This document shows positions 8,747 through 16,551 of a DNA stretch of 64,000 bases, in pieces. The DNA comes from Lentisphaerae bacterium GWF2_57_35 (GTDB lineage Bacteria; Verrucomicrobiota; Kiritimatiellia; CAIQIC01; GWF2-57-35): NCBI GenBank assembly GCA_001804865.1, contig MHBK01000024.1, forward strand, positions 62,001 through 126,000, read 5' to 3'. The stretch's first letter is position 1; the number at the start of each line of letters is the position of its first letter. Below the pieces are notes generated by a model. The model did no database searches and was not told the origin of the DNA. It saw only the letters and a program-made list of their open reading frames with translations. Both the position numbers and the translations under genes were made by a program.

Positions 8747-8833
8747 TTATCCGTGGGACGCTTTGCCATCCGTGGGGCCACTTCTGACAAAAAAAAGAGT
8801 AACCCCACGGATGGCAAAGCGGCCCACGGATAA
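8747..8833. repeat. 31-bp near-perfect inverted repeat, intergenic
   Basis: In the 303-base gap between the antitoxin and creB, arms 8747-8777 and 8803-8833 are reverse complements at 30 of 31 positions, with a 25-base A-rich spacer. Each arm contains two direct copies of an ATCCGTGGG core, one at the outer and one at the inner end. No ORF or target duplication is evident. The rest of the gap carries the antitoxin promoter and presumably that of creB. A related, more degenerate structure is at 28197-28250. Confidence 0.8.
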
Positions 8834-8902
8834 GGGAACTGGCTGTGTGAAGCCGTCTGTTTTTTCGTGCATTTCCGGCGTACTGCGAGTAACTAACTGG
8901 GC

Positions 8903-9592
8903 ATGCAGAAGATTCTGGTTATTGAAGACGAACCGTCGGTCGCCGACAACATTGCTTATGCGCTAAGCACGGAGGGGTTTGAGCCCCTCTGCTGCTCTAC
9001 CGGCCGAGAAGGCTTGAAGCAACTTCAGAAGAACCCCATCGCGTTGCTAATCCTGGATGTCGGGTTGCCGGACATCAACGGCTTCGAATTGTGCAAGGAA
9101 ATCCGCAAAACCTCGACGACGCCGATCGTCTTTTTGACGGCGCGCGCCGATGAGGTCGACCGGGTGGTGGGCCTGGAAATCGGCGCCGACGATTATGTGG
9201 TGAAGCCTTTCAGCCCTCGAGAGCTTACTGCTCGCGTGAAGGTCATTCTGCGCCGCTGTCCGGAGAGCCCAGCAGCCCAACCACAGCCCGCACAAGAGGA
9301 CCGCCCATTCGAAGTCGACGCCGAACGGTTCTGCATTCGCTATGCCGGGCAACTGCTCAACCTGACCCGCTACGAATTCAAAATCCTAGAGATTCTCATC
9401 CACGCGCCGGGCCGAGTCTACTCGCGCGAGAAGCTCATGGACATGGCCTGGGAGGAGCCGGAAGCCAGCATGGACCGGACGGTGGATGCCCACATCAAAA
9501 GCATCCGGGCCAAACTGCGGGCGATTCAGCCGAAGGCCGACCCGATTGTCACGCACCGCGGACTCGGGTATTCGTTGAAGGAAAACGGATGA
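8903..9592 (+). CDS. creB: OmpR-family response regulator, CreB-like
   Basis: A 229-residue protein with an N-terminal receiver domain: acidic pocket Glu8-Asp9, phospho-acceptor Asp52 in LILDVGLPD, Thr79 and Lys101 in VKPF. From about residue 130 it has an OmpR/PhoB winged-helix DNA-binding domain ending in the THRGLGYSL hairpin. The close fit of the receiver sequence to CreB, and the adjacent gene, support a CreB assignment, although annotation within OmpR subfamilies is soft. Its stop overlaps the kinase start by 4 bases (ATGA). Members bind direct repeats spaced 11 bp apart; such repeats are found downstream at 11093-11130. Confidence 0.8.
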   Translation: MQKILVIEDEPSVADNIAYALSTEGFEPLCCSTGREGLKQLQKNPIALLILDVGLPDINGFELCKEIRKTSTTPIVFLTARADEVDRVVGLEIGADDYVVKPFSPRELTARVKVILRRCPESPAAQPQPAQEDRPFEVDAERFCIRYAGQLLNLTRYEFKILEILIHAPGRVYSREKLMDMAWEEPEASMDRTVDAHIKSIRAKLRAIQPKADPIVTHRGLGYSLKENG

Positions 9593-11025
9593 AGATCCGC
9601 ACCCGCATTTTCATCTGCTTCTTTCTGATTGTCGCGGCGGGCTTTTATTATCTGGTCGATTGGATTGCCGACGATTTAAAGCCCCGCTACCTCGAGGCCA
9701 TGGAGGAATCGCTGGTCGATACGGCTACGATTCTGGCCGTCATGGTGGGACAGTCCACCCCCGATGCATCGGCCCTTAAGCCGGATCATTTGCATGCGGT
9801 GTTTGAAGAAGCTTCGCAGCGTCCGCTCCAAATTCACATTTACAGCCTGACCAAGCGGCAGGTCGATTTGCGCGTGTATATCGTCGACACCAACGGCATT
9901 GTGCAATTCGATTCGGCGGGCGGAGGGGATGAAGGCAAAGACTATTCTTTGTGGAACGATGTCTATCTTACGCTCAAAGGGCGTTACGGCGCGCGCGCCA
10001 CGCGCAGCCATCCCGACGATCCGGCTTCTTCCATCCTGTATGTGGCCGCTCCGATCCTGGTGAAAGGCCAATTGGCGGGTTCGCTGACCGTCTGCAAGCC
10101 GACCGTCAGCTCCAATCTGTTTCTCGCAAGCGCCCAGCGCAAGCTGGCGGTGGCCGGAACGCTGGCGGGGCTCGCCGTGATCTTGCTCGGTTTGGCTACG
10201 TCGGCATGGGTCACGCTGCCGATCCGACGGCTGACCGCGTATGCCGAGGCCATTCGCGACGGTCGCCCAGCCAAGCTGCCGCCGTTGGGGCGCAGCGAAA
10301 TCGGGATCATGGGCCGGGCCATGGAAGACATGCGGGTCGCGCTGGAGGGAAAGGAATATGTCGAGCGTTACGTCCAAACGCTGACGCACGAACTGAAGGG
10401 GCCGCTTTCGGCCATTCAAGGCGCGCTGGAGCTGGTCCAGGAAGAATCGATGCCGCCCCCCAAGCGCACTCAGTTCCTGGAAAATGCCCGTCGCGAATCG
10501 TTGCGCATCCGGCAGATGGTGGATCGACTGCTGCTGCTCTCTTCGTTGGAAAGCCGCCGGGCGTTGAGAGACCTGACGGAACTGGACCTGGCGCAAGTGC
10601 TCCAGGATGCCGAAGAAGCGCTGGCCCCGCTGCTGGCTTCCAAATCGCTCCGACTGAGCCGGCAAGTTCACGCTCCGACTCTCGTGCGCGGAGAACGTTT
10701 TCTTCTCTTTCAGGCCGTTTACAATCTCCTGCAAAACGCCATCGGCTTTGCGCCGGGCGGAAGCGAAATCGCGATCACGCTGACCGTCGCGGATTCTTCC
10801 ATTGAGCTGTGCATTCGTGATAAAGGCCCTGGCATTCCGGATTACGCGCTCGCACGCGTGTTCGAACGATTCTACTCGCTGCCTCGTCCCGACACCGGAC
10901 GGAAAAGCTCCGGTCTCGGATTGGCGATCGTCCGGGAAATCGCCGGACTGCACCAAGGTTCCGTATGCTTGGAGAATGCTCCGAGCGGCGGCGCCTGCGC
11001 CACTCTCCTGCTGCCGCCGGTCTAA
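9589..11025 (+). CDS. creC: Sensor histidine kinase, CreC-like
   Basis: A 478-residue inner-membrane kinase. TM1 (residues 7-25) and TM2 (about 187-208) flank a periplasmic sensor of about 160 residues with a PAS-like strand pattern (VDLRVYIVDTNGIVQFDS). A HAMP domain (about 209-260) and a HisKA domain follow, with phospho-acceptor His267 in LTHELKGPLSAI. The HATPase domain has the N box VYNLLQNAIGF, the DKGPGIP box and the GLGLAIVREIAG lid. All catalytic motifs look intact. The layout matches CreC of the CreBC carbon-response system. It is translated from an ATGA overlap with creB, so the two proteins are a cognate pair. Confidence 0.8.
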   Translation: MKIRTRIFICFFLIVAAGFYYLVDWIADDLKPRYLEAMEESLVDTATILAVMVGQSTPDASALKPDHLHAVFEEASQRPLQIHIYSLTKRQVDLRVYIVDTNGIVQFDSAGGGDEGKDYSLWNDVYLTLKGRYGARATRSHPDDPASSILYVAAPILVKGQLAGSLTVCKPTVSSNLFLASAQRKLAVAGTLAGLAVILLGLATSAWVTLPIRRLTAYAEAIRDGRPAKLPPLGRSEIGIMGRAMEDMRVALEGKEYVERYVQTLTHELKGPLSAIQGALELVQEESMPPPKRTQFLENARRESLRIRQMVDRLLLLSSLESRRALRDLTELDLAQVLQDAEEALAPLLASKSLRLSRQVHAPTLVRGERFLLFQAVYNLLQNAIGFAPGGSEIAITLTVADSSIELCIRDKGPGIPDYALARVFERFYSLPRPDTGRKSSGLGLAIVREIAGLHQGSVCLENAPSGGACATLLLPPV

Positions 11026-11035
11026 TCCATCGGAG

Positions 11036-11055
11036 CGCGGACATTCATGTCCGCG
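11036..11055. repeat. Palindromic hairpin after creC
   Basis: A perfect 9-bp stem, CGCGGACAT paired with ATGTCCGCG around a 2-base centre, starts 10 bases after the creC stop and is followed by TTTAA. It could be an attenuating terminator between creC and the membrane genes or one more extragenic palindrome. Confidence 0.5.
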
Positions 11056-11092
11056 TTTAATTGCAAGCCCACCTCTGGAATGCATCGATCAT

Positions 11093-11146
11093 TTCATCGG
11101 CATTTCACGCCCGCTTCATACAGATTTCACAGGGCTTTCCTATGTT
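11093..11146 (+). promoter_or_regulatory. Iterated CreB-type operator and promoter
   Basis: Four direct repeats TTCAT (11093), TTCAC (11104), TTCAT (11115) and TTCAC (11126) are each separated by exactly 6 bases, giving a strict 11-bp period. The E. coli CreB recognition tag is TTCAC-N6-TTCAC. The last box ends 10 bases before a TATGTT -10 element (11141-11146), the spacing seen where OmpR/PhoB-type activators replace the -35 box. The site lies immediately upstream of the membrane gene at 11174. Confidence 0.7.
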
Positions 11147-11173
11147 GTCTTTACGAAACAGGGAGGACTGAGC

Positions 11174-11869
11174 ATGAAGCAAACGATTTCAAGGTTACTG
11201 GCGCTCTGCCGCAAGCCGGAGCAGGAGGACGGACGCCTTCGCGAAGCGGCATGGCCGGACTGCATGATCTATGGCCTGATCGTTGTTTTGGGCGCGGGCA
11301 TTTATGGAGCAACCATCGGGCTATGGCGGGCGCCGTTGCAGGCCGCCTATGTCTTCGTCAAGTTCCCGTTGTTGCTCTTGGCGACCACGGGCGCCAATGC
11401 GCTGCTGAACGGAATGCTGGCCCAATTGATGGGAGCGCCGATGTCGTTCCGTCAGTCCACCCACCTCATCCTGGCGGCATCGGCAGTGTTCGCGCTCATC
11501 CTGGCCTCGCTCAGCCCGGCGACCTTGTTCATCCTCTGGAATACGCCGCCGCTGGCGGCGAACAACGCCGTGCTGTCGCATAATTTCATCCTGCTGCTGC
11601 ATGTGGCGATCATCGCTTTCGCGGGCGTGGCGGCGCACGGACGGCTCTATTGTTATCTTCGGGCAATCTGTCCGACGCGACACATGGCCGCCGGCGTTCT
11701 CGGCGCCTGGCTGGCCGGCAATCTATTTCTGGGCGGCCAGCTTTCCTGGATCTTACGACCCTTTATCGGCTCGCCCAAGCTGCCGGTCGAATTCTTCCGC
11801 AGCGACGCATTTTCCGGCAATTTTTACGAATCGGTCTGGCGGGCGTTGGTACGCCTGCTGGGCTCATAA
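11174..11869 (+). CDS. CreBC-linked multi-pass membrane protein A
   Basis: A 231-residue protein with five predicted transmembrane helices (roughly residues 30-50, 62-82, 98-120, 131-152 and 168-188) and a charged N-terminal tail of about 25 residues. It has the shared motif YG..G....LW.APLQ early in the membrane domain, also found in the next gene, so the two are paralogues. Overall shape resembles Yip1-type small membrane proteins, but I cannot name the family. It is not CreD, which is about 450 residues with a large periplasmic domain. The ATG follows AGGGAGGACTGAGC. The four-box operator just upstream makes it a likely CreB target. Confidence 0.6.
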   Translation: MKQTISRLLALCRKPEQEDGRLREAAWPDCMIYGLIVVLGAGIYGATIGLWRAPLQAAYVFVKFPLLLLATTGANALLNGMLAQLMGAPMSFRQSTHLILAASAVFALILASLSPATLFILWNTPPLAANNAVLSHNFILLLHVAIIAFAGVAAHGRLYCYLRAICPTRHMAAGVLGAWLAGNLFLGGQLSWILRPFIGSPKLPVEFFRSDAFSGNFYESVWRALVRLLGS

Positions 11870-11885
11870 CCCCAAGGAGATCCCC

Positions 11886-12608
11886 ATGACAACAACGAAT
11901 GCAAGTAACTCACAACCCCCAACCCCACCCGCAATTCCCAACGAAAACGGAGAGCCGTTGGGCTTCAGAGGCTCCATCGAAAGCCTCCTCAAGAAACCCG
12001 AGAGGCTGGTTTGCGAAATCAGCCGGGGACGCGCAGGCGCGACGGCCTCGTTCATGGGCCTGGCCGCATTGATCTGCCTGGCGGCCTACGGCCTCACCGC
12101 AGGCATGTTTTCGTGGGGCGACCAACTATGGGCCGCCCCACTCAAGATCATGCTGGGCGTTTTCTTCAGCGCCTTGATCTGCCTGCCGAGCCTGTTCATC
12201 TTTTCCTGTCTGTCCGGCTCGGAGGCCGGATTGGCGGAAACCGGCGCGATCCTCGCAGGCACGCTCGGGTTGCTCGCCCTGCTCCTGCTGGGGTTTGCGC
12301 CGGTCTCCTGGATTTTCGCCCAGTCGACCGATTCGATCGTCTTCATGGGCCTGCTGCACCTGTTCGTCTGGGGCATCGCATTCCGCTACGCGATGGGCTT
12401 TCTCCATCGGGCTTTCGGATTGTTGAACAGCTCGCGCAAGCATCATCTGGTCATCTGGAGCGTCGTGTTCGCCCTGGTCCTGCTTCAGATGTCCACCACG
12501 TTGCGGCCTATTCTGGGAACATCCGACCGATTCCTGCAAACCGAGAAAAAATCGTTCTTCACTCATTGGGGCGATTGCCTGAAAACAGGCGGCAAAGCAA
12601 CGAAGTAG
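11886..12608 (+). CDS. CreBC-linked multi-pass membrane protein B
   Basis: A 240-residue protein with a Pro/Ser/Thr-rich N-terminal tail (residues 1-45), then five predicted transmembrane helices and a short C-terminal tail. The stretch YGLTAGMFSWGDQLWAAPLK aligns with the equivalent segment of the preceding protein, which has LWRAPLQ; the following helix order is also the same. This marks a divergent tandem duplication. It follows the first gene by 16 bases with an AAGGAGATCCCC ribosome-binding site, so the two form one operon. The family is unknown to me. Some similar proteins carry misleading WH2/actin-binding names because of the proline-rich tail. Confidence 0.6.
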   Translation: MTTTNASNSQPPTPPAIPNENGEPLGFRGSIESLLKKPERLVCEISRGRAGATASFMGLAALICLAAYGLTAGMFSWGDQLWAAPLKIMLGVFFSALICLPSLFIFSCLSGSEAGLAETGAILAGTLGLLALLLLGFAPVSWIFAQSTDSIVFMGLLHLFVWGIAFRYAMGFLHRAFGLLNSSRKHHLVIWSVVFALVLLQMSTTLRPILGTSDRFLQTEKKSFFTHWGDCLKTGGKATK

Positions 12609-12679
12609 ATGGTTCAAGCCGGAGGCTTTTCGGCGGCAGGCTTCGAACCGGAGCCGTGACAATAAGCGCCCTCAACACG

Positions 12680-12705
12680 GTGTCACACTTTGCAAAGTGT
12701 GACAC
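12680..12705. repeat. Perfect 26-bp palindrome, copy 1
   Basis: A perfect palindrome with half-site GTGTCACACTTTG, 71 bases after the end of the CreBC-linked operon. The identical 26 bases recur at 44091-44116, again just downstream of a plus-strand gene. It could form a terminator hairpin or act as a dispersed extragenic palindrome; no U-tract follows. Confidence 0.85.
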
Positions 12706-12782
12706 CGCCCCTACGGAGAGTCGGCCTACAACATCGGCCTGGATTGCGCCAAGACACTCCTTCATGCGGCGTAAAATCGAGA

Positions 12783-12864
12783 TTTTCCAAGGATTGGAAA
12801 ATCGGGTATGCTTTTTTCCAATGTTTGGAAAATTTTCGGGCGATTTTTCCAATGATTGGAAAAA
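12783..12864. repeat. Three tandem TTTTCCAA-N3-TTGGAAAA palindromes
   Basis: Three copies of one palindrome are packed into 82 bases just before ssnA: 12783-12801 (centre GGA), 12814-12832 (centre TGT) and 12844-12864 (centre TGA). The arms TTTTCCAA and TTGGAAAA are constant and the central 3 bases vary. Related copies lie inside coding genes at 43651-43673 and 5467-5486 and, degenerate, at 28176-28196. They occupy the region where the ssnA promoter must lie. Confidence 0.8.
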
Positions 12865-12886
12865 CTGAAACGATCGCGAGGCCGCC

Positions 12887-14209
12887 ATGAGTTCACTATT
12901 GATTAAGAATGGGCGCATCCTGACGCTCAACCAGAGCAACGAGGTCATCGACTGCGGGAGCGTGTATATCGAAGGGGCGTTGATCAAGGAGGTTGGCACT
13001 TTTCCGGACGATCAGTATGCGGCGGACCGTACGATCGACGCGCAAGGCCGGGTGGTCATGCCGGGCTTCATCAATACGCATCATCATCTGTATTCCAGCT
13101 TCGCGCGGGGTTTCGCGGCGCCCGGCAAACCGGCGGGAAATTTCAAGGAGATCCTGGAGAGTTTGTGGTGGAAGCTGGACCGGGCGCTGAACGAAAAGGA
13201 TGTGTACTACTCGGCGCTGCTCGCGTTGATGGAGAGCATCCGGAGCGGCTGCACGACGATCGTCGACCATCATGCATCGCCCTCCTGCCGCGATGGGAGC
13301 CTGGACATCATCGAACAGGCTTTTCGCGAAGCCGGCCTTAACGGCTGCCTTTGCTACGAGGTCTCCGACCGCAACCGGCCGGGGGAAGGCATCGAAGAGA
13401 ATGCCCGCTTCATCCACAAGTGCCTGAAGTATGGCGACGATCAGATTGCCGCGCTGTTCGGGCTGCATGCGGCCATGACCCTCGGCCCCGAGACGCTGGA
13501 GCGTTGCGCGGGCATCGGGAAGGAAACCGCGACGGGCTTTCATGTCCACGCCGCCGAGGATTTGATCGACGAGGAAGTCTGCGCCGGCAAGTTCGGCAAG
13601 ACGGTCATGGATCGATTTCACGATGCAGGCATCACCGGCCCCAACTCCATCTTCGTGCATGGAGTGCATTTGAGCGACCACGAGCTGGACATCCTGGGCG
13701 GCACACACTCGATCCTGGTGCACAACCCCGAATCCAACATGAACAATGCCGTGGGCGTGACGCGCATTCTGGACATGCTCGAACGTGAGATTCTGGTCGG
13801 ATTGGGCACCGACGGCATGGCTTCGCACATGATCTCTTCGGCGCGGGCGGCCTATCTTTTGCAGCGGCATTTCCACCACGATCCACGGGTGGGTTTTCTC
13901 GAAGCCGCGGGCATGCTCCTGAAAAACAACCGCGCCATTTGCCAACGGATCTTCCGGGAGCCGCGCGGGGAAATGAGCCCGGGCTATCTGGCCGACGTCA
14001 TCGTGGCCGATTATATCCCGACTACGCCGCTGCAATCGAATACGCTGGCTGGTCATGTCCTCTTTGGGCTTAACTACGCCCCCGTGAGAACGACCATCTG
14101 CCGGGGCAAACTCCTCATGGAAGACGGCAAGCTTCTAACGCTGAACGAAGAGGAAATTTGTGCCCGCTCCCGCGAGCGGGCCGAGAAACTCTGGAGTCGC
14201 GTTAAATAG
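12887..14209 (+). CDS. ssnA: Amidohydrolase SsnA
   Basis: A 440-residue metal-dependent amidohydrolase of the SsnA type. The N-terminal composite beta-sandwich begins LLIKNGRILTLNQ. The TIM-barrel metal ligands are visible: HxH in NTHHHLYSSFARG, His in GFHVHAAEDL, a further His in FVHGVHLSDHELD, and Asp in LGTDG. SsnA is found in the purine/selenium-linked gene sets of E. coli and clostridia, beside ygeW, ygfK and carbamate kinase; its exact substrate is not settled. Here ygeW and carbamate kinase are about 7 kb away on the opposite strand, a suggestive but not operonic link. The ATG follows GAGGCCGCC. Confidence 0.85.
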   Translation: MSSLLIKNGRILTLNQSNEVIDCGSVYIEGALIKEVGTFPDDQYAADRTIDAQGRVVMPGFINTHHHLYSSFARGFAAPGKPAGNFKEILESLWWKLDRALNEKDVYYSALLALMESIRSGCTTIVDHHASPSCRDGSLDIIEQAFREAGLNGCLCYEVSDRNRPGEGIEENARFIHKCLKYGDDQIAALFGLHAAMTLGPETLERCAGIGKETATGFHVHAAEDLIDEEVCAGKFGKTVMDRFHDAGITGPNSIFVHGVHLSDHELDILGGTHSILVHNPESNMNNAVGVTRILDMLEREILVGLGTDGMASHMISSARAAYLLQRHFHHDPRVGFLEAAGMLLKNNRAICQRIFREPRGEMSPGYLADVIVADYIPTTPLQSNTLAGHVLFGLNYAPVRTTICRGKLLMEDGKLLTLNEEEICARSRERAEKLWSRVK

Positions 14210-14314
14210 TTCGCCCCTATGGTTTCAGACCTCGCAATACCTGCCGATGTTCTTATCTATGAGGAAATATCTAGAACCCTATATATGACCATACGCTATC
14301 ATATTTAACGCTAT

Positions 14315-14440
14315 ATGTTGGGGTGGGTATACTGTTTTGCAGATAAAATGAGAGCGCTTCTTGATTTATTGTCTAACGGAGGTATAGATAGACAAGAAGT
14401 TGAGCATTTGAACCAAGTCGCAAAAGCACGAGATTCATGA
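14315..14440 (+). CDS. Small AT-rich ORF overlapping the DUF7948 gene
   Basis: A 41-codon frame, beginning MLGWVYCFADK and ending AKARDS, whose TGA overlaps the ATG of the next gene by 4 bases (ATGA). It lies in an intergenic stretch (14215-14440) that is far richer in A+T than its surroundings. The second half (MRALLDLLSNGGIDRQEVEHLNQ) reads like the end of a helical protein, so it may be a remnant of a larger gene or a leader ORF coupling translation. No ribosome-binding site is obvious. Confidence 0.3.
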   Translation: MLGWVYCFADKMRALLDLLSNGGIDRQEVEHLNQVAKARDS

Positions 14441-15264
14441 GGAGGTTCTATTACATTTTAATAGGGCTTGCGATGCTGCCTATGCTGCTGCTGGCCGGCG
14501 GACCGGATGCTTCGTCCGAATGCCAGGACGCTTTCCAACCGGTTCGATTTCTCGGAGCCTGGACACCTTTCTTCGAAAGCAACACGGGCCGCTTCCCTGC
14601 TGACGTGAAATACTTTTCCCGCGGGATAGATTATGCCGTAGGCCTCAAATCGGATGGGTTGGATTTGCTGCTCGTCAACCTCGAAGCGAAGACCAACGAA
14701 CCCTATTCTTCCTGCATCGGCATTCGTTTCGTCGGCGCCAGCCCCTATCCAACCATTGAAGGCGCCGGCCGATTCCCCCAACCCATGCGATATTATCTCG
14801 GAACCATGCCGCCCAAGCTGCAAGAAGTCACGGCCTATTCCAAGGTGCAGTACAAGAGCGTTTTCCCAGGCGTCGATTTGTTTTTCTCCTGCAACAGCAC
14901 GTTCCTCGAATATTATTTTGTGTTGTCCGGACGAGCCAATCTTTACGATGTGGTCATGGAGTTTAGCGGCGCGGATAAAATGTCGTTGAACGAAGATGGC
15001 GAACTCGTCATCCGCACCAAGGCCGGAACGATCATCCGTCCAGCGCCGAAGCTTTATCAGGAGGTCAACGGGATTCGCGAACCCATTGCCGGCGGCTATG
15101 TGCTGCTGACCAAGAACCGGGTCGGCTTCGATGCGGGCCCCTACAATCAAATGGCTTCGCTGGTCATCGACCCGGTGCTGGTCTACTTTAAAACCGAAAA
15201 CAACTGGGCCAAGAATAACGAATCGGACAAAGCCCCCCGCCTCATGGTCGCTCCGCCGCGGTAA
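14437..15264 (+). CDS. Secreted DUF7948 protein lacking SBBP repeats
   Basis: A 275-residue protein with a signal peptide (hydrophobic residues 5-22). The mature part is the domain normally found at the N-terminus of SBBP-repeat surface proteins. It shows the FESNTGRFPADVKYFSRG opening, VQYKSVFPGVDLFFSC, LEYYFVLSGRANLYDVVMEFSGAD, DGELVIRTKAGTIIRPAPKLYQ and the terminal LVIDPVLVYF motif. In typical family members beta-propeller repeats follow at once; here the protein ends about 25 residues later. It may therefore be a truncated or stand-alone form. The start has no upstream ribosome-binding site and may be coupled to the small ORF that overlaps it. Confidence 0.65.
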   Translation: MRRFYYILIGLAMLPMLLLAGGPDASSECQDAFQPVRFLGAWTPFFESNTGRFPADVKYFSRGIDYAVGLKSDGLDLLLVNLEAKTNEPYSSCIGIRFVGASPYPTIEGAGRFPQPMRYYLGTMPPKLQEVTAYSKVQYKSVFPGVDLFFSCNSTFLEYYFVLSGRANLYDVVMEFSGADKMSLNEDGELVIRTKAGTIIRPAPKLYQEVNGIREPIAGGYVLLTKNRVGFDAGPYNQMASLVIDPVLVYFKTENNWAKNNESDKAPRLMVAPPR

Positions 15265-15296
15265 GGTGCGGAGCAGGGGACGCGAGCGCCCGAAGA

Positions 15297-15327
15297 GGCG
15301 GCCAGCGGAGTGGCCGCCCTACCCACG
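15297..15327. repeat. REP-like hairpin with CTACCCACG flank, third copy
   Basis: GGCGGCCA-GCGGAG-TGGCCGCC followed by CTACCCACG. Compared with the copy at 4394-4424, the loop and 3' flank are identical, and the three stem pairs that differ change on both arms so pairing is kept. It lies between the convergent DUF7948 and DAHP synthase genes. Confidence 0.75.
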
Positions 15328-15394
15328 ACGAAGAGCTTCTGGATTGCGGCCGTATCGAGAAGCACCCGATGGACTGCACGGACCGCCCAGCACA

Positions 15395-16384
15395 TCACCC
15401 CTGCAAACGCCGCAGAAGCTCGTCGAAATTTTTGAGGGTTAGCGATTGAGCGCCGTCGCTCAGCGCTTTTTCCGGCTCCGGATGAACCTCTACGATCAGG
15501 CCGTCCGCCCCCACCCCCACGGCGCCCATCGACAGCGGAATGACAAAATCCCACTTACCCGCCGCATGACTTGGATCGGCGATGATCGGCAAATGACTGA
15601 CCTGCTTCACGACCGGAATCGAACTGAGATCCAGCGTATTGCGCGTGTGATCGGCAAACGTCCGCACGCCCCGTTCGCAAAGGATCACTTGCGAATTGCC
15701 GCCGGACACAATGTACTCGGCCGCCATGAGCAGCTCTTCGATGGTGGCCGACATGCCGCGCTTCAACAGGATCGGCTTGGAACTTTTGCCGGCCCGGCGC
15801 AGCAGGGAAAAATTCTGCATGTTGCGCGCACCGATCTGGACGATGTCCACGACCGCCTCGACCTTGTCGAAATTCTCGTGGTCGATCGCTTCCGTCACCA
15901 ATCCGACGCCGAACTGCCGGCGCACTTCGTCCAACAGGGCCAAGCCCTCCTCCCCCAGCCCTTGAAAGGCATAAGGGGACGTCCGGGGCTTGAAGGCGCC
16001 CGCCCGGAACAAGCGAACGCCCCGTTGGGCCAGCGCCTCGCCCACGCGGAAAATCTGATCCCTCGATTCCACCGCGCAAGGTCCGGCAATCATGCCCAAC
16101 CCGCGGCCGTCGCCAAACGACACGCCATGAACCTCGACGACCGTATTTTTCGGATGGGTGTCGCGACTGACCAGCTTGTAGGGTTTGCTTACCCGGATGC
16201 ACTCGCTGACGCCGGCGAGCGACTCGAACAGAGCGGCTTCCACCGGGCCGCGATTGCCCAACACGCACACCGCCGTGCGTTCGGCGCCCGGAACGGGTTT
16301 GGGGTCGAAGCCGTGCTCACGCACGGTTTCCATCACATGCGCCACTTGTTCTGCGGTTGCATCCTGTCGCATCACGATCAACAT
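15395..16384 (-). CDS. aroF: 3-deoxy-7-phosphoheptulonate (DAHP) synthase
   Basis: A 329-residue enzyme of the small type I-beta DAHP synthase class, the first step of the shikimate pathway (phosphoenolpyruvate plus erythrose 4-phosphate). An N-terminal ferredoxin-like regulatory domain (residues 1-70, MLIVMRQDATAEQV) precedes the TIM barrel. The barrel carries GPCAVES, the substrate-binding KPRTSPY, LLKRGM, the metal-binding Cys-Glu-Arg-Gly segment and DPSHAAG. I chose the ATG at 16384, behind GGAGG with 7-base spacing, instead of the longer open frame to 16498. The N-terminal domain suggests feedback control by an aromatic amino acid. Confidence 0.92.
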   Translation of the reverse strand: MLIVMRQDATAEQVAHVMETVREHGFDPKPVPGAERTAVCVLGNRGPVEAALFESLAGVSECIRVSKPYKLVSRDTHPKNTVVEVHGVSFGDGRGLGMIAGPCAVESRDQIFRVGEALAQRGVRLFRAGAFKPRTSPYAFQGLGEEGLALLDEVRRQFGVGLVTEAIDHENFDKVEAVVDIVQIGARNMQNFSLLRRAGKSSKPILLKRGMSATIEELLMAAEYIVSGGNSQVILCERGVRTFADHTRNTLDLSSIPVVKQVSHLPIIADPSHAAGKWDFVIPLSMGAVGVGADGLIVEVHPEPEKALSDGAQSLTLKNFDELLRRLQG

Positions 16385-16551
16385 AAGCCTGCCTCCATCG
16401 TTCAAAAACATCCGGCTACATCCGGCCGGAAATCGATTGCCGAGGATTTTAATCGGAGTGCATGCGAAAGCAATCATCAACCATGCGCCCCAACCCAACG
16501 CTGGCCAATACGGCTGAATATGCTATGGTAGGGCGCGCTCAGGAGGTCGGC

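Noticed and set aside
8124..8833. Toxin-antitoxin pair plus inverted repeat as a mobile genetic island
   Set aside because: No integrase, transposase or direct repeats flank the pair; the inverted repeat is short and the neighbours are ordinary chromosomal genes.
9676..11085. A 469-codon minus-strand frame opposite creC
   Set aside because: Antisense shadow of a gene with intact kinase motifs; no homologous features.
12661..12880. Possible CRISPR array from the repeated palindromes before ssnA
   Set aside because: The units are 19-21-bp palindromes spaced irregularly by about 12 bases with no unique spacers of constant length and no cas genes.
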